Notes: generated by a model not told the origin, from the sequence alone. Positions 8,787 through 17,815 are shown, counted from the stretch's first letter. The stretch is DNA of 52,233 nucleotides from Bacteroidales bacterium (GCA_017472115.1 JAFUQW010000079.1:1-52233), one strand, 5' to 3'. A program made the numbers and translations.

Positions 8787-9970
8787 TGGATCCTTCATTG
8801 TTCATAGCCGGACGACTCCGTTTCAAGGGGGGGATCGCGATGACATGCATCGCGGTCAGTTTCCTTGTCATGATCGTCGCCGTGTCCGTATCATCCGGAT
8901 TCCGTCATGAGATAAGGAACGGTCTGTCGGTTGTGTCCGGTGATGTCAGGATCACTCCGCCGGACAGGAATGTCATGGATGAATCCCACCCGGTGGAAGC
9001 GGATCCCCGTTATCTTGCTGACGTCCTTGATCTGGAAGAGGTTGACAGGATCATACCGGTAGTGTATCGGGCGGGTATAGTCCGTACGGACGGTAATGTT
9101 TACGGTGTCCTGTTCAAGGGAGTTCCCGATGCTGAATTCCCTGTGTTCACTGCTGATACATCTGCCCTGTCCATATGCATACCGCGCAGCTTCGCTCAGT
9201 CCGCAGGTCTTGTCCCGGGGGACAGGATCACCTCGTATTTCGTCGGTGAAAAGGTCAAGGCCAGACAGTTCAATGTCGCTTCTGTATATGACTCCATGAT
9301 CGAGACAGACGACAGGATGATAGTCTATGCTCCCTTAAGAGAGATGCAGCGCCTCAACGGCTGGACTGAATCACAGGTCTCGTCGTTAGAGGTCATGCTT
9401 GACGAAGATGTCAAGGATGAGAAACATATCAAGGATGCGGCAGAGGAGATCGGTACTCTGATCAATCTGTTGTCGGATGAGGATGAGGCTGATGTGATAG
9501 CAATGTCGAGTGTGACTGAATATCCTCAGCTGTTCGGGTGGCTTGACATGATCGATTTCAATGTATTCTTCATTCTCGTCCTGATGACGGTTGTTGCAGG
9601 CTTCAACATGATTTCCGGCCTCCTGATCATGCTTTTCGAGAATATTTCCACGATAGGACTTCTCAAGTCATTGGGAATGACCGACAGAGCCATAGCAAAG
9701 GTGTTCCTTTCGAGTTCGGCCGTCCTTACGGCAAAAGGAATGGCCATAGGCAATGCCCTGGCCATTATCTTCTGTGTCGTTCAGAATCTGACTCATGTCC
9801 TGAAACTCGATCCCGAGAATTATTTTGTGTCTTTCGTACCTGTCCGGATAGATCCTGCCCTTGTGGCAGTGGCAGACGTGGCTGCATTTGCCGCAATCAT
9901 GCTTCTTCTGCTTATACCATGCCTGTTCATATCTAAGGTCGATCCGGCTCAGACTGTCCGTGTGAAATAA
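8786..9970 (+). CDS. FtsX/LolC-LolE family ABC transporter permease
   Basis: A 394-residue inner-membrane permease with one N-terminal helix (about 20-38), a large periplasmic MacB-like domain (about 45-255) and three C-terminal helices (about 258-285, 305-335, 355-380). This is the layout of LolC/LolE subunits that extract lipoproteins for outer-membrane delivery. The start is GTG at 8786, sharing its G with the TAG of the upstream gene. No ATPase gene is adjacent. A second permease of this family lies at 48571-49788. The two may be partners, but lipoprotein sorting is inferred from family only. Confidence 0.85.
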   Translation: MDPSLFIAGRLRFKGGIAMTCIAVSFLVMIVAVSVSSGFRHEIRNGLSVVSGDVRITPPDRNVMDESHPVEADPRYLADVLDLEEVDRIIPVVYRAGIVRTDGNVYGVLFKGVPDAEFPVFTADTSALSICIPRSFAQSAGLVPGDRITSYFVGEKVKARQFNVASVYDSMIETDDRMIVYAPLREMQRLNGWTESQVSSLEVMLDEDVKDEKHIKDAAEEIGTLINLLSDEDEADVIAMSSVTEYPQLFGWLDMIDFNVFFILVLMTVVAGFNMISGLLIMLFENISTIGLLKSLGMTDRAIAKVFLSSSAVLTAKGMAIGNALAIIFCVVQNLTHVLKLDPENYFVSFVPVRIDPALVAVADVAAFAAIMLLLLIPCLFISKVDPAQTVRVK

Positions 9971-9972
9971 TC

Positions 9973-11046
9973 TCAGGCAGGGCAGATTTCGCAGAATGCT
10001 TCGTAATGTGACAGGATGCTTTCCACGTAATCTATGGTTTCGTGTCCCTTGAATTTGCCAAGTCTTACAGATGGCTCCTCCAGGATGGAGTCTTCCCTCA
10101 TGAGAGGAATGACCTTGACCACCTCATCCCATTTCGTATTGTCAAACTCTTTGGCTGCAGCAAGGTTGCGGCAGTCGATTACTCTTCCTTCTCCGGCATT
10201 GTATGCTGCGAGTGTGAACTTGATGAGTTCCTCCGGGCTCAGATCATATTTCCTGAACATGTTCTGAAGCCTTTTCAGATGCTTGGTGCCGGCAATGATA
10301 TTCTGTTCCGGATCAAGGAGGTCCTCTATGCCATAGTACGCGGCCGTTGCCGGCATGACCTGCATAAGACCCTGAGCTCCTCTGAATGAACGCGAGCCGA
10401 TTGCAAATTTCGATTCCTGCCAGATGACTGAAGCAAGCATCCTCCAATCCCATCCGAGCTCTTTCGCATATTTGCGGATAAGCTCGTCGTACGGACTGAT
10501 GGTAGCTGTCCTGACGCCCTTTTCGGCTCTCTTGTGCGGATTGTAGCCTCTGAAATACCTGTCCTTCATCTGAAGGAAATCGTCTGATGCAGTGATGTGG
10601 CTGATCCACCTGTTGAGCTGCATGGCAGCTTCTTCATCTTCCTGATTGAATGCCCATACAGCACAGTCTGTCACTGTCTTGAGCATGTCGCTCTCTTCTT
10701 CTGTGAGCGAGTTCCTGTCGTGAGTTACCACGAGATCGACCTTACCGTCGCGGAGTGAGTCGATGTAGTTGTCATTCTTTCCTGCTGCGACAATCTTTAT
10801 GTCGCAATGGTTGTCCTGTGCGAATCTGCTCAGGAGTTCGTAGTTGAAGCCTGTCTCAAGGCCGTGAGCACCGTAAAGGTCGTTTCCGAGGTCAATGGCG
10901 CAGATGATGTCTTTGCCTGCAAAATGGTTGACCGAATGTGCTCCGCTAAGCATTCTTCCCTTTTCACAAAGAGGAGTGATGCATATTACTGCTAATGTAA
11001 TTACTACGTTTCTAAATCTTCTTTTCGTCTTGTCTGTAAAAATCAT
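9973..11046 (-). CDS. Membrane-bound lytic transglycosylase, MltF-like
   Basis: Cleaves the MurNAc-GlcNAc bond of peptidoglycan with formation of 1,6-anhydroMurNAc. The 357-residue protein has an N-terminal hydrophobic helix (about 13-27), a short stretch resembling one lobe of a family 3 solute-binding domain (about 45-160) and an SLT domain (about 185-325) with catalytic E211 in WQESKF, GAQGLMQVMPATA at 223-235 and the AYNAGEGRV motif. MltF of proteobacteria has a full two-lobed binding domain, so this one looks reduced. The ATG at 11046 overlaps the TGA of the porin gene; the longer reading frame would enter the porin gene. It ends two bases from the convergent permease gene. Confidence 0.87.
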   Translation of the reverse strand: MIFTDKTKRRFRNVVITLAVICITPLCEKGRMLSGAHSVNHFAGKDIICAIDLGNDLYGAHGLETGFNYELLSRFAQDNHCDIKIVAAGKNDNYIDSLRDGKVDLVVTHDRNSLTEEESDMLKTVTDCAVWAFNQEDEEAAMQLNRWISHITASDDFLQMKDRYFRGYNPHKRAEKGVRTATISPYDELIRKYAKELGWDWRMLASVIWQESKFAIGSRSFRGAQGLMQVMPATAAYYGIEDLLDPEQNIIAGTKHLKRLQNMFRKYDLSPEELIKFTLAAYNAGEGRVIDCRNLAAAKEFDNTKWDEVVKVIPLMREDSILEEPSVRLGKFKGHETIDYVESILSHYEAFCEICPA

Positions 11047-13823
11047 CGTCTGATGTTTGTGGCGCCTTGTCTGTGGGCTCCGGATGATGACATGCCTCCG
11101 CTTGAGGTAGATCTTCCTCCGGACAGACCGGAACTGCTCCTGCTTCCTCCCGACGCAGAGCTTCCTGAAACGCCTGTTGAACTGTTCTTCCCGGTCAATG
11201 TCCAGAAAGGCCATGAAATTCCGAATTTTATCGCGCGTTGCGGTGCTATGTAGCCTGCTGCGCTGAAATAGTCCGCCTTCTTGAGCGGCCATCCCATGTT
11301 GAGGTTGACAGCCTTTACAAATACGCTGACCCTCTTCCATTGAATATTGACGAATACGTCTATATATGGACTGTTTCCGAATTTCTCGGTCTTCTGGTTA
11401 TGGAACACTCCGAGTACCGGGTTGTATGCGGGAGCATACCATTTTGTCGTGAATGTTCCGTTTGCGCCTATCTGCATCTGCATTACGTTCTTTACTACGT
11501 CAAACTGCAGATAGTATCGCAAATTAAGGGCCAACATAGGCAGTGGCAGTACATCTTCATCAGAAGAAAGCTGGAATACCGCCTTGTGGTCCAGGTGGAA
11601 TTTCCATAAGCGGAAATCCTTTCTCAGAGTCGCCGTCATGACGCTCATCGGTCTGGTGTTCTGTCTTACGATACCGAGGGTGTCGTAGTATATGTTGTTG
11701 TCCAGCAAGGCATAGCCGAATGAAGCCGCCATTTTCCATCTTGGAATCGAGAGAGAAGCTTCGACTTTCGTCTTTGAAATCTTGCTGAAGTCATTGTCCC
11801 ACTTGTAGTGGTTGGTATAAAGATGCTGCTCATAGTAGTCCGGTTCCCTCAGGCTTGTCTCGAAGTGTGCCTTGAAGGTGAGCGGGCTCTTCCTGTACCT
11901 TCTGAACGGATAGGCGTTCATCGTGAGATTGGCTTCAAGACCGAAGTCGTTTATCTCGCTGCCGAGGAAGGTGTAGTCCCCTGATGCATCCCAGGTCAGG
12001 TACTTCTTGTACTGGCCCTTGGCACCGGCATAGAGATAGACCGAATTGCGGATGACATTCGAACTGCCCTGCAGGTAGTCCGTCGGCTTGAAGCTGTAGT
12101 GATTGAGAAGCTTGTCACCGAGTCCGACATCCAGTTTCGATACGATTCCGTCATCCTTCCATGGCTGAAGCCTCAGGAATACACGGTTCTCGAGTCTCAT
12201 CACCCTGAGCGAATCCATGCTTGTGGTAGGGTTGATGTAGAACCTGTTGTGGTAGAACTCTTTTCCGGCTTCGTCCGTAATGACATCCCTGTAGGTCTTG
12301 CGGAATACCGAGTATTCGCTGCTGTGGCCTATGAAGGCTGTCGTCACGTCGGTCCTGATGCCGGTAGAGTCAGCTTGAGCAGCTGCCAGTGCAAGCTCGG
12401 CTTCCTCCTTTGCCTTCAGCGCGGCTATCGCTGTCGAATCGCCGCTTGCAAGGATGCTGTCCCTGACGCTTTCCTTCCTCCTTTCCTCCATTCTTTCTGC
12501 CTTGCTTTTGAATGAGAACGGGATTCTGTAAGTCTGGTCAAGAAACACAGTGTTCCTCTTGAGCTTGTTTTCGGCATTACGCAGAAAAACATCTATTTCT
12601 CTCGCATCGACAGTCGTATCTCTGATCCACATAGGATCGATGATACCACCGTTTTCGCTTCTTTCCACTCTGTTGTAGATGAATCCTGCGTGCATGAGAT
12701 ACTTCTTCCCGGTGTAGTTTGTCGCAATCACAGCGGTTCGGTTGTCGGTATCCTCTCTCTTCAGCATACCGTTTCCGCCGAAGCGGTGATACTCCAGAGT
12801 CAGATTGAGCTGAGGAGTGATGTTCTGGGTGGTAAGTATCTTGATATTGGATTCTTCCTTATCCTGATTCGCGAACAGGGTGCCCCAGTAGGCGAGTTCC
12901 GTATAAGGAGTCTTAGTGTTGTACTGCGGAAGGTTGTCAGCTGTGTAGCTGTATATCTGGTACGGGGTATAGAAGATGGCGTTGTCCTCTTCCTGCCGCT
13001 TGAAATAGTCATAGAGCTGGGTAGGAGAACCTATCACTCCGAGGTATGAAGCATTTATATCCTGCTTGAAGAAAGGATATTCATGGAAATTATGGTTGTA
13101 GGACGTGTCAACCCATTGGTCACGCAGATTCCTGACATCATTGAAGCGCCTGTCGTGGTCCCAGGTGATGATTCTCTTGTAATGCATCGAATCCGGGAAT
13201 GCGAATGTCTCGAGTATGCGTGGTGTCGCCTCTGTAATGCTGTCTTTCCTGGCACGGATGCTGTCCTTGATTTCGGTTTTCCTGTTGGCGGCCGCTATCA
13301 GTTCCGGGAGTTTCTGCTCCATGTCATATTTCTTGCGTTCGCGGCGTGTGAGTGAAGAGTACCAGGCATTGAAAGCGGCTACGGCGACTTCAGTGGAATC
13401 CTTTATGTATAAGGAATCAAGTCTCTGTACCTCAAGAGTGTCTCCGGCCTGAAGAAGGGAATCCCTCACTTCGAACCGGGTGGTGGAATCCTTGATCGCT
13501 ATATAATACTTGTATTTGAACGGATCTGTGAATTTCAGTGAATCCGGAACCTTTATTGTATCGCGTGCTGCAATCTTCACTGTGTCTGCCGGAATGCTGT
13601 CGTTTCGGAATCCGATGATGAATGTGCTGTCGGTTGCGACGGTTTCGAGACTGTCAACGGCAAAGCCAGCCAAGGCGGAAGAATCGTCTAAGCTGTTGAG
13701 TCTGAGGGAATCAGCCATCCTTCGCAGGTTAGCTGCCCTTCCTGCATCTATGCCGAATGACTGCACTGCTGCTGTCATCACGATCAGGGCAGGAACCCAT
13801 ATTTTTGCCAAAAAATCTTTCAT
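11043..13823 (-). CDS. Putative outer-membrane porin (Porin_10-like) with a Ser/Gly-rich C-terminal tail
   Basis: A 926-residue protein with a signal peptide (about 1-22), a charged Asp/Ser/Thr-rich region to about 210, then many alternating aromatic/polar strands typical of a beta-barrel, resembling the putative porin family common in Bacteroidota. A charged, Ala/Glu/Arg-rich insert at about 440-487 probably forms a helical loop. The barrel appears to end at about residue 875 (WPFWTLTGKN), followed by some 50 residues rich in Ser, Gly and Arg, so the protein does not end in the usual terminal aromatic strand. ATG 13823 is chosen because a promoter covers the possible upstream TTG start. Substrate unknown. 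Confidence 0.82.
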   Translation of the reverse strand: MKDFLAKIWVPALIVMTAAVQSFGIDAGRAANLRRMADSLRLNSLDDSSALAGFAVDSLETVATDSTFIIGFRNDSIPADTVKIAARDTIKVPDSLKFTDPFKYKYYIAIKDSTTRFEVRDSLLQAGDTLEVQRLDSLYIKDSTEVAVAAFNAWYSSLTRRERKKYDMEQKLPELIAAANRKTEIKDSIRARKDSITEATPRILETFAFPDSMHYKRIITWDHDRRFNDVRNLRDQWVDTSYNHNFHEYPFFKQDINASYLGVIGSPTQLYDYFKRQEEDNAIFYTPYQIYSYTADNLPQYNTKTPYTELAYWGTLFANQDKEESNIKILTTQNITPQLNLTLEYHRFGGNGMLKREDTDNRTAVIATNYTGKKYLMHAGFIYNRVERSENGGIIDPMWIRDTTVDAREIDVFLRNAENKLKRNTVFLDQTYRIPFSFKSKAERMEERRKESVRDSILASGDSTAIAALKAKEEAELALAAAQADSTGIRTDVTTAFIGHSSEYSVFRKTYRDVITDEAGKEFYHNRFYINPTTSMDSLRVMRLENRVFLRLQPWKDDGIVSKLDVGLGDKLLNHYSFKPTDYLQGSSNVIRNSVYLYAGAKGQYKKYLTWDASGDYTFLGSEINDFGLEANLTMNAYPFRRYRKSPLTFKAHFETSLREPDYYEQHLYTNHYKWDNDFSKISKTKVEASLSIPRWKMAASFGYALLDNNIYYDTLGIVRQNTRPMSVMTATLRKDFRLWKFHLDHKAVFQLSSDEDVLPLPMLALNLRYYLQFDVVKNVMQMQIGANGTFTTKWYAPAYNPVLGVFHNQKTEKFGNSPYIDVFVNIQWKRVSVFVKAVNLNMGWPLKKADYFSAAGYIAPQRAIKFGISWPFWTLTGKNSSTGVSGSSASGGSRSSSGLSGGRSTSSGGMSSSGAHRQGATNIRR

Positions 13824-13832
13824 ACAAGACGG

Positions 13833-13864
13833 CAAAGGTACGAATAATCAGTGATATACGCAAA
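13833..13864 (-). promoter_or_regulatory. Putative promoter of the porin-mltF operon
   Basis: On the minus strand TTTG (13861-13864), a 20-base spacer and TACCTTTG (13833-13840) match the Bacteroidota promoter consensus exactly. The -7 element ends nine bases before the porin ATG, so the transcript would have almost no leader. Confidence 0.65.
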
Positions 13865-13907
13865 TCGGGAGGCTTGTGACCTCCCGATCAGGCCATCAGG
13901 TGGCCTG
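13864..13907 (-). terminator. Two adjacent hairpins after pncA
   Basis: Stem A pairs 13864-13872 with 13880-13888 (9 bp, GC-rich); stem B pairs 13889-13895 with 13901-13907 (7 bp). They abut with no spacer and lie between the pncA stop and the porin promoter, whose TTTG touches stem A. A strong U-run is missing (only TTTG follows on the minus strand), so the terminator role is likely but not certain. Confidence 0.55.
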
Positions 13908-13929
13908 CTTCATGCATATTCTGTACCTG

Positions 13930-14517
13930 TCATTCTATGATGATTCCTTCTTTTTCCATCTCATCTATAGCCTTGAGGTGTCCCGTGTGATCCACATAGG
14001 CGATGCAGTCCTTGAGCAGATGAACCTTGAAACCGGCCTTGAGCAGGTCCTCGCATGTGTTGCGGACGCAATATTCGGTGGCGATACCGCAGACATGCAC
14101 GTCAGTAGTGTCCAGGAGCTCCAGGATTTCTCCAAGAGTCTGTCCTGCGTTGTTGACGCCTTCGAATCCTGAATACTGCTCTACTCCCTTGTCACATCCT
14201 TTGTCGAATATGAGTTCCTCGACGGCATACGGACTGAGGGCTTCGTGTATTTCTCCGCCACGTGTGCCGGCCACGCAGTGCGGAGGCCATATTCCTCCCT
14301 GCTCCTTGAATGAAGAGTGATCGGCAGGATGATGGTCACGGATGAACAGGATAGGGAAGGTGTCGAGAATCTCGTGCTCCTCTCCTCCCTGGCCTTTTGT
14401 CTGGGTGTCTATGTATTTCAATGTCTCTGCTACTGCCTTTTCTGCATTCAAGCATGCGAGACTTCCGTCGATGAAGTCGTAGAGCATGTCAACGACAACT
14501 AAAGCATTGTTTTTCAT
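13930..14517 (-). CDS. pncA: Nicotinamidase (PncA-type isochorismatase family)
   Basis: Deamidates nicotinamide to nicotinate in NAD salvage. The 195-residue protein has the catalytic triad D10 (VVVDMLYDF), K106 (FDKGCD) and C150 (GIATEYCVRNT). Metal-site candidates are D61, H63 and H80 in the RDHHPADHSSF and WPPHC regions. ATG 14517 is the true start: the frame stays open upstream, but that part is only the translation of two interspersed repeat copies. It lies downstream of pncB, which uses its product, so the two form a salvage unit; pncA is separated from pncB by the repeat pair. Confidence 0.94.
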   Translation of the reverse strand: MKNNALVVVDMLYDFIDGSLACLNAEKAVAETLKYIDTQTKGQGGEEHEILDTFPILFIRDHHPADHSSFKEQGGIWPPHCVAGTRGGEIHEALSPYAVEELIFDKGCDKGVEQYSGFEGVNNAGQTLGEILELLDTTDVHVCGIATEYCVRNTCEDLLKAGFKVHLLKDCIAYVDHTGHLKAIDEMEKEGIIIE

Positions 14518-14520
14518 AAC

Positions 14521-14548
14521 TGTCATTCTGAGCAAAGCGAAGAATCTC
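14521..14548 (+). repeat. Interspersed repeat, copy 1 (TGTCATTCTGAG type)
   Basis: A 28-base copy beginning TGTCATTCTGAGCAAAGC and ending GAAGAATCTC. It is identical to the copy at 14557-14584, eight bases away. Both are in the 70-base gap between pncB and pncA. Confidence 0.85.
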
Positions 14549-14556
14549 CTGCTATT

Positions 14557-14584
14557 TGTCATTCTGAGCAAAGCGAAGAATCTC
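14557..14584 (+). repeat. Interspersed repeat, copy 2 (TGTCATTCTGAG type)
   Basis: Direct 28-base duplicate of copy 1. It ends three bases before the pncB stop codon, so the element fills almost the whole intergenic gap. Confidence 0.85.
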
Positions 14585-14587
14585 TTC

Positions 14588-16072
14588 CTATAATTTAAAG
14601 TTTTTTATTTCATTGATAATCCGGTTGATGATTCCCATCTTGAGGTTATAGAGGTCATCAGAAATATCGACTTTATAATAATGCGGATTGATCAGACGTC
14701 TCTCGCTCGGGCTGAAATGCATGAGAGTGTCGTTGTAATAGGCCTTCTTTTCTGCCAGTGTGTGATGTTCTGCGCATCTTTGTCCGTTTTCGACTACAAG
14801 TTTCTGAAGAGTCCTGACCTTGTATTCTCCGGTTTCGAATGTCTTTGTCTTGTAGCGGTCGTATTCATCGCATACAGTGAAGCCTTCTCCTGCTTCGATC
14901 TTGCGGCTGAGCTCGTCACCGCGCAGACATGTCACGTCAACCTTGAAGATCTCACCCTTCGACGGGTCGTCGATCATGATTCTGTATGTGATCTGGAAAC
15001 CCGGATTGATCAGCTTGATCTTGTCCTCAGAGCGCTTGATCACGGCCTCACCGTCGATCTGCACGAGCTTATACACGTTGCCGAAACACGGTGCGGCCTT
15101 GCTGGTGGCGATCGCGTCACCCACTCCGTACGAGTCTATGCAAGCCCCCTGACGCTCAAGATCGGTGATGAGATACTCGTCCAATGAATTGGTGGCGAAT
15201 ATCTTGCAGTTTCTGAATCCGTTTTCGTCGAGGATGCGGCGGCATTCTGCGGAGAGATAGGCGAGGTCTCCGCTGTCAAGCCTGATTCCGTAGCCTGCCT
15301 GATAGGTGTCGTCTATGCCGTTCTCCCTGAATGCCCTCATTGCGTTGAGAACTCCGCAGCGGAGTGTGTCGTATGTGTCGATCAGGAGGATTATAGGCTC
15401 GTTCCTGTGGGTCTTGATGTATGTGTCTAATGCCTTGTGCTCACCTTCCACGCTGCTTCCGAATGCAGTCACGAAACTGTGAGCCATTGTTCCTGTCGAT
15501 CCGTAGTCGAACATCGCTCCTGTGAGAATGTTTGAGGTCGCACTGCATCCCGCGATTATAGCTGCCTTTGCCCCGTATGTGGCAGCCCAAGGACCATGCG
15601 CCCTTCTCGAACCGAATTCGCTGACAGGACGGTTTGTTGCCCTGCATACCCTCGATGCCTTTGTCGCTACCGCCATCTGATGGTTCATGATGCAGAGCAT
15701 CGGAGTCTCGAGAACCTGAGCTTCGATGAGTGGACCTTCCACAATCACGATCGGCTGGTTCGGGAACACGATCTCGCCTTCACGCATGGCATATACCTTT
15801 CCTGTGAACTTCATGGTTGACAGATAGTTGCGGAACTCCTCGTATTCCTCACCTGGGAGGAATTTCTCGAAGAAAGACGGCTCCATGCTGCCGAGACCGT
15901 CGATCATTTCGATGATCTCGTCTGTGCCGCTTACCACAGCCCAGTTGTTGTTTTCAGGTGCCTTTCTGTAAAAAAGATTGAATACGGCGGTCATGTCTTT
16001 CATCCCGCTGTCATAGAACGACTTTCCCATTGTATATTGGTACTTGTCTGAACAATATGCGTTATTCAGCAT
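14588..16072 (-). CDS. pncB: Nicotinate phosphoribosyltransferase
   Basis: Forms nicotinate mononucleotide from nicotinate and PRPP, the committed step of the Preiss-Handler NAD salvage route. The 494-residue protein is of usual length and shows the NAPRT fold: an N-terminal YCSDKYQYTMGKSFY block, the GSRRAHGPWAA segment near 153-163, the GTMAHSF motif near 193-199 and the RLDSGDLAYLS motif near 265-275. A -7 element TACATTTG is at 16094-16101 on the minus strand, 21 bases before the ATG. It is the first gene of the pncB-pncA pair. Confidence 0.95.
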   Translation of the reverse strand: MLNNAYCSDKYQYTMGKSFYDSGMKDMTAVFNLFYRKAPENNNWAVVSGTDEIIEMIDGLGSMEPSFFEKFLPGEEYEEFRNYLSTMKFTGKVYAMREGEIVFPNQPIVIVEGPLIEAQVLETPMLCIMNHQMAVATKASRVCRATNRPVSEFGSRRAHGPWAATYGAKAAIIAGCSATSNILTGAMFDYGSTGTMAHSFVTAFGSSVEGEHKALDTYIKTHRNEPIILLIDTYDTLRCGVLNAMRAFRENGIDDTYQAGYGIRLDSGDLAYLSAECRRILDENGFRNCKIFATNSLDEYLITDLERQGACIDSYGVGDAIATSKAAPCFGNVYKLVQIDGEAVIKRSEDKIKLINPGFQITYRIMIDDPSKGEIFKVDVTCLRGDELSRKIEAGEGFTVCDEYDRYKTKTFETGEYKVRTLQKLVVENGQRCAEHHTLAEKKAYYNDTLMHFSPSERRLINPHYYKVDISDDLYNLKMGIINRIINEIKNFKL

Positions 16073-16303
16073 CTTTGAATCGTTTTAATCATACAAATGT
16101 AATCTTTTTTCGGCAACATTTTCGTAAATTCGCAAATATTTGCCACTTGTGTGAGCGTCTGATGCTGAAATGTCGGTTTCATCCGGCCTGATGTCTTTGA
16201 AAACAGTTGTTTGTCCATGGAAATGGCGGTTTTGATGGAGAAACAGAGGATGTGATGGCATTTTTCCATCGGAAGGTGTGTTTTTGTGGAGAAAGTTCAT
16301 GTT

Positions 16304-17785
16304 ATGAAGCAATTGAAAGATTTATTCTTATCAGGATTCGGGGTTGAGGCTGAATCTCTCTGCCCGTTGTCCGACAGCGGAAGCAACAGGAAATATTTCC
16401 GTATGAAGGCCGGAGAGCATGCCTGCATAGGTGTCATTGGCACGGACCCGGATGAAAACAGGGCGTTTGTTGCTGAGGCGCGTCATTTCCGCTCCGCTGG
16501 TCTGCCGGTACCTGAAGTGCTGGCGGTGTCTGTTGACTATAGGTGCTATCTTCAGAATGATCTGGGCGATACCCTGCTGTATGATATGATAGCACGTGAA
16601 AGAAAGGAGGGAGGTCTGTCAGATAGTCTGCAGGAACTCTTGTGCCGTATCATGGCACTGCTTCCTGAATTCCAGATGGCAGCAAGGAGGGATTTCGATT
16701 TCAGTGTCTGTTATCCCGAACCATCTTTCAGCAGAAGGATGGTCATGTTCGATCTCAATTATTTCAAATACTGTTTTCTCAAGCCTTCGGGACTGGAATT
16801 CAATGAGGTCAGGCTTCAGGACGATCTTGAAAGACTCGCAGACGACCTGCTGGACGCTTCGTCGCTCAGACTTTCTGACGGCACCTGTCTTGAAGAACCG
16901 GCTTTTATGTTGAGGGATTTCCAGTCAAGAAACGTGATGATTTCCGATGGAATGCCATATTTTATAGATTTTCAGGGAGGACGTCGCGGACCGGTGCATT
17001 ATGATGTGGCTTCTTTTGTATGGCATGCCCGTTCCGGGTATCCTGCAGAACTCAAGGAAAGGATGGTTGCTGCATATCTTGACGCCTTGGCTGAATATGC
17101 AGATGTTGACCGTACTGAATTTGTCCGGACACTGCGTATCTTCGTGCTTTTCCGTACACTTCAGGTGCTGGGTGCTTATGGATTCCGAGGGTTGGTGGAG
17201 AACAAGGCAAAATTCGTGACTTCGATTCCTGCCGCGGTCGATAATCTGAAGAATCTGCTTTCGGACTGTCATGATATGTTTGCCGAAGCATATCCTTATC
17301 TGTTCGATATCCTTGTCGGTCTGACTGGACTGCCACGCTTTTCATCATCTGATTCAGGATATGAGGGACTGACAGTGACCGTATATAGTTTTTCATTCCA
17401 TAAGGGAATGCCGTTCGATCCGTCAGGAAACGGAGGAGGCTATGTCTTTGATTGCCGTGGCATTCATAATCCGGGACGATATGAGCCATACAAGAAACTG
17501 ACGGGGCGTGACAGGGAAGTGATCGAATTTTTAGAAAATGACGGAGAGGTTTATGGCTTTCTCGATCATGTATATGGTGTGATCGACCCTCATGTGGAGA
17601 CATTTGCCGGAAGGGGATTCCACAATATGATGATAAGTTTCGGATGTACTGGAGGGCAGCACAGGTCTGTCTATTGTGCAGAGCATCTTGCCCGTCATAT
17701 AGCCGTAAAATATCCGTCTGTACGTGTGCGTCTCATCCATCGTGAGCAGAAGATCAGTGCTATGCTGACAGAAGGTGTCCATTAG
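16304..17785 (+). CDS. AmgK-like sugar phosphotransferase fused to a RapZ C-terminal domain
   Basis: A 493-residue two-domain protein. Residues 1 to about 330 form an aminoglycoside-phosphotransferase-like kinase with the nucleotide-loop segment GSNRKYFRM near 23-31, catalytic-loop LRDFQSRN at 203-210 (D205 kept; the usual His replaced by Leu) and metal Asp D222 in FIDFQGG. Residues about 354-487 match the C-terminal domain of RapZ with GCTGGQHRS at 447-455. The next gene is MurU-like, and AmgK plus MurU make UDP-MurNAc from recycled MurNAc, so a cell-wall sugar kinase is likely. RapZ-C senses amino-sugar phosphate in E. coli; here a regulatory role is inferred. ATG 16304 is chosen over an upstream GTG. 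Confidence 0.82.
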   Translation: MKQLKDLFLSGFGVEAESLCPLSDSGSNRKYFRMKAGEHACIGVIGTDPDENRAFVAEARHFRSAGLPVPEVLAVSVDYRCYLQNDLGDTLLYDMIARERKEGGLSDSLQELLCRIMALLPEFQMAARRDFDFSVCYPEPSFSRRMVMFDLNYFKYCFLKPSGLEFNEVRLQDDLERLADDLLDASSLRLSDGTCLEEPAFMLRDFQSRNVMISDGMPYFIDFQGGRRGPVHYDVASFVWHARSGYPAELKERMVAAYLDALAEYADVDRTEFVRTLRIFVLFRTLQVLGAYGFRGLVENKAKFVTSIPAAVDNLKNLLSDCHDMFAEAYPYLFDILVGLTGLPRFSSSDSGYEGLTVTVYSFSFHKGMPFDPSGNGGGYVFDCRGIHNPGRYEPYKKLTGRDREVIEFLENDGEVYGFLDHVYGVIDPHVETFAGRGFHNMMISFGCTGGQHRSVYCAEHLARHIAVKYPSVRVRLIHREQKISAMLTEGVH

Positions 17786-17815
17786 TTCGCACATTTCACG
17801 TCGAGCGTTTGTATT

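Noticed and set aside
14518..14571. N-terminal extension of 18 codons on pncA
   Set aside because: It is the conceptual translation of two repeat copies (FFALLRMT-like peptide); the nicotinamidase fold begins at the ATG at 14517.
14521..14584. CRISPR array
   Set aside because: Two 28-base direct repeats with an 8-base spacer, of the same family as many dispersed single copies; no cas genes.
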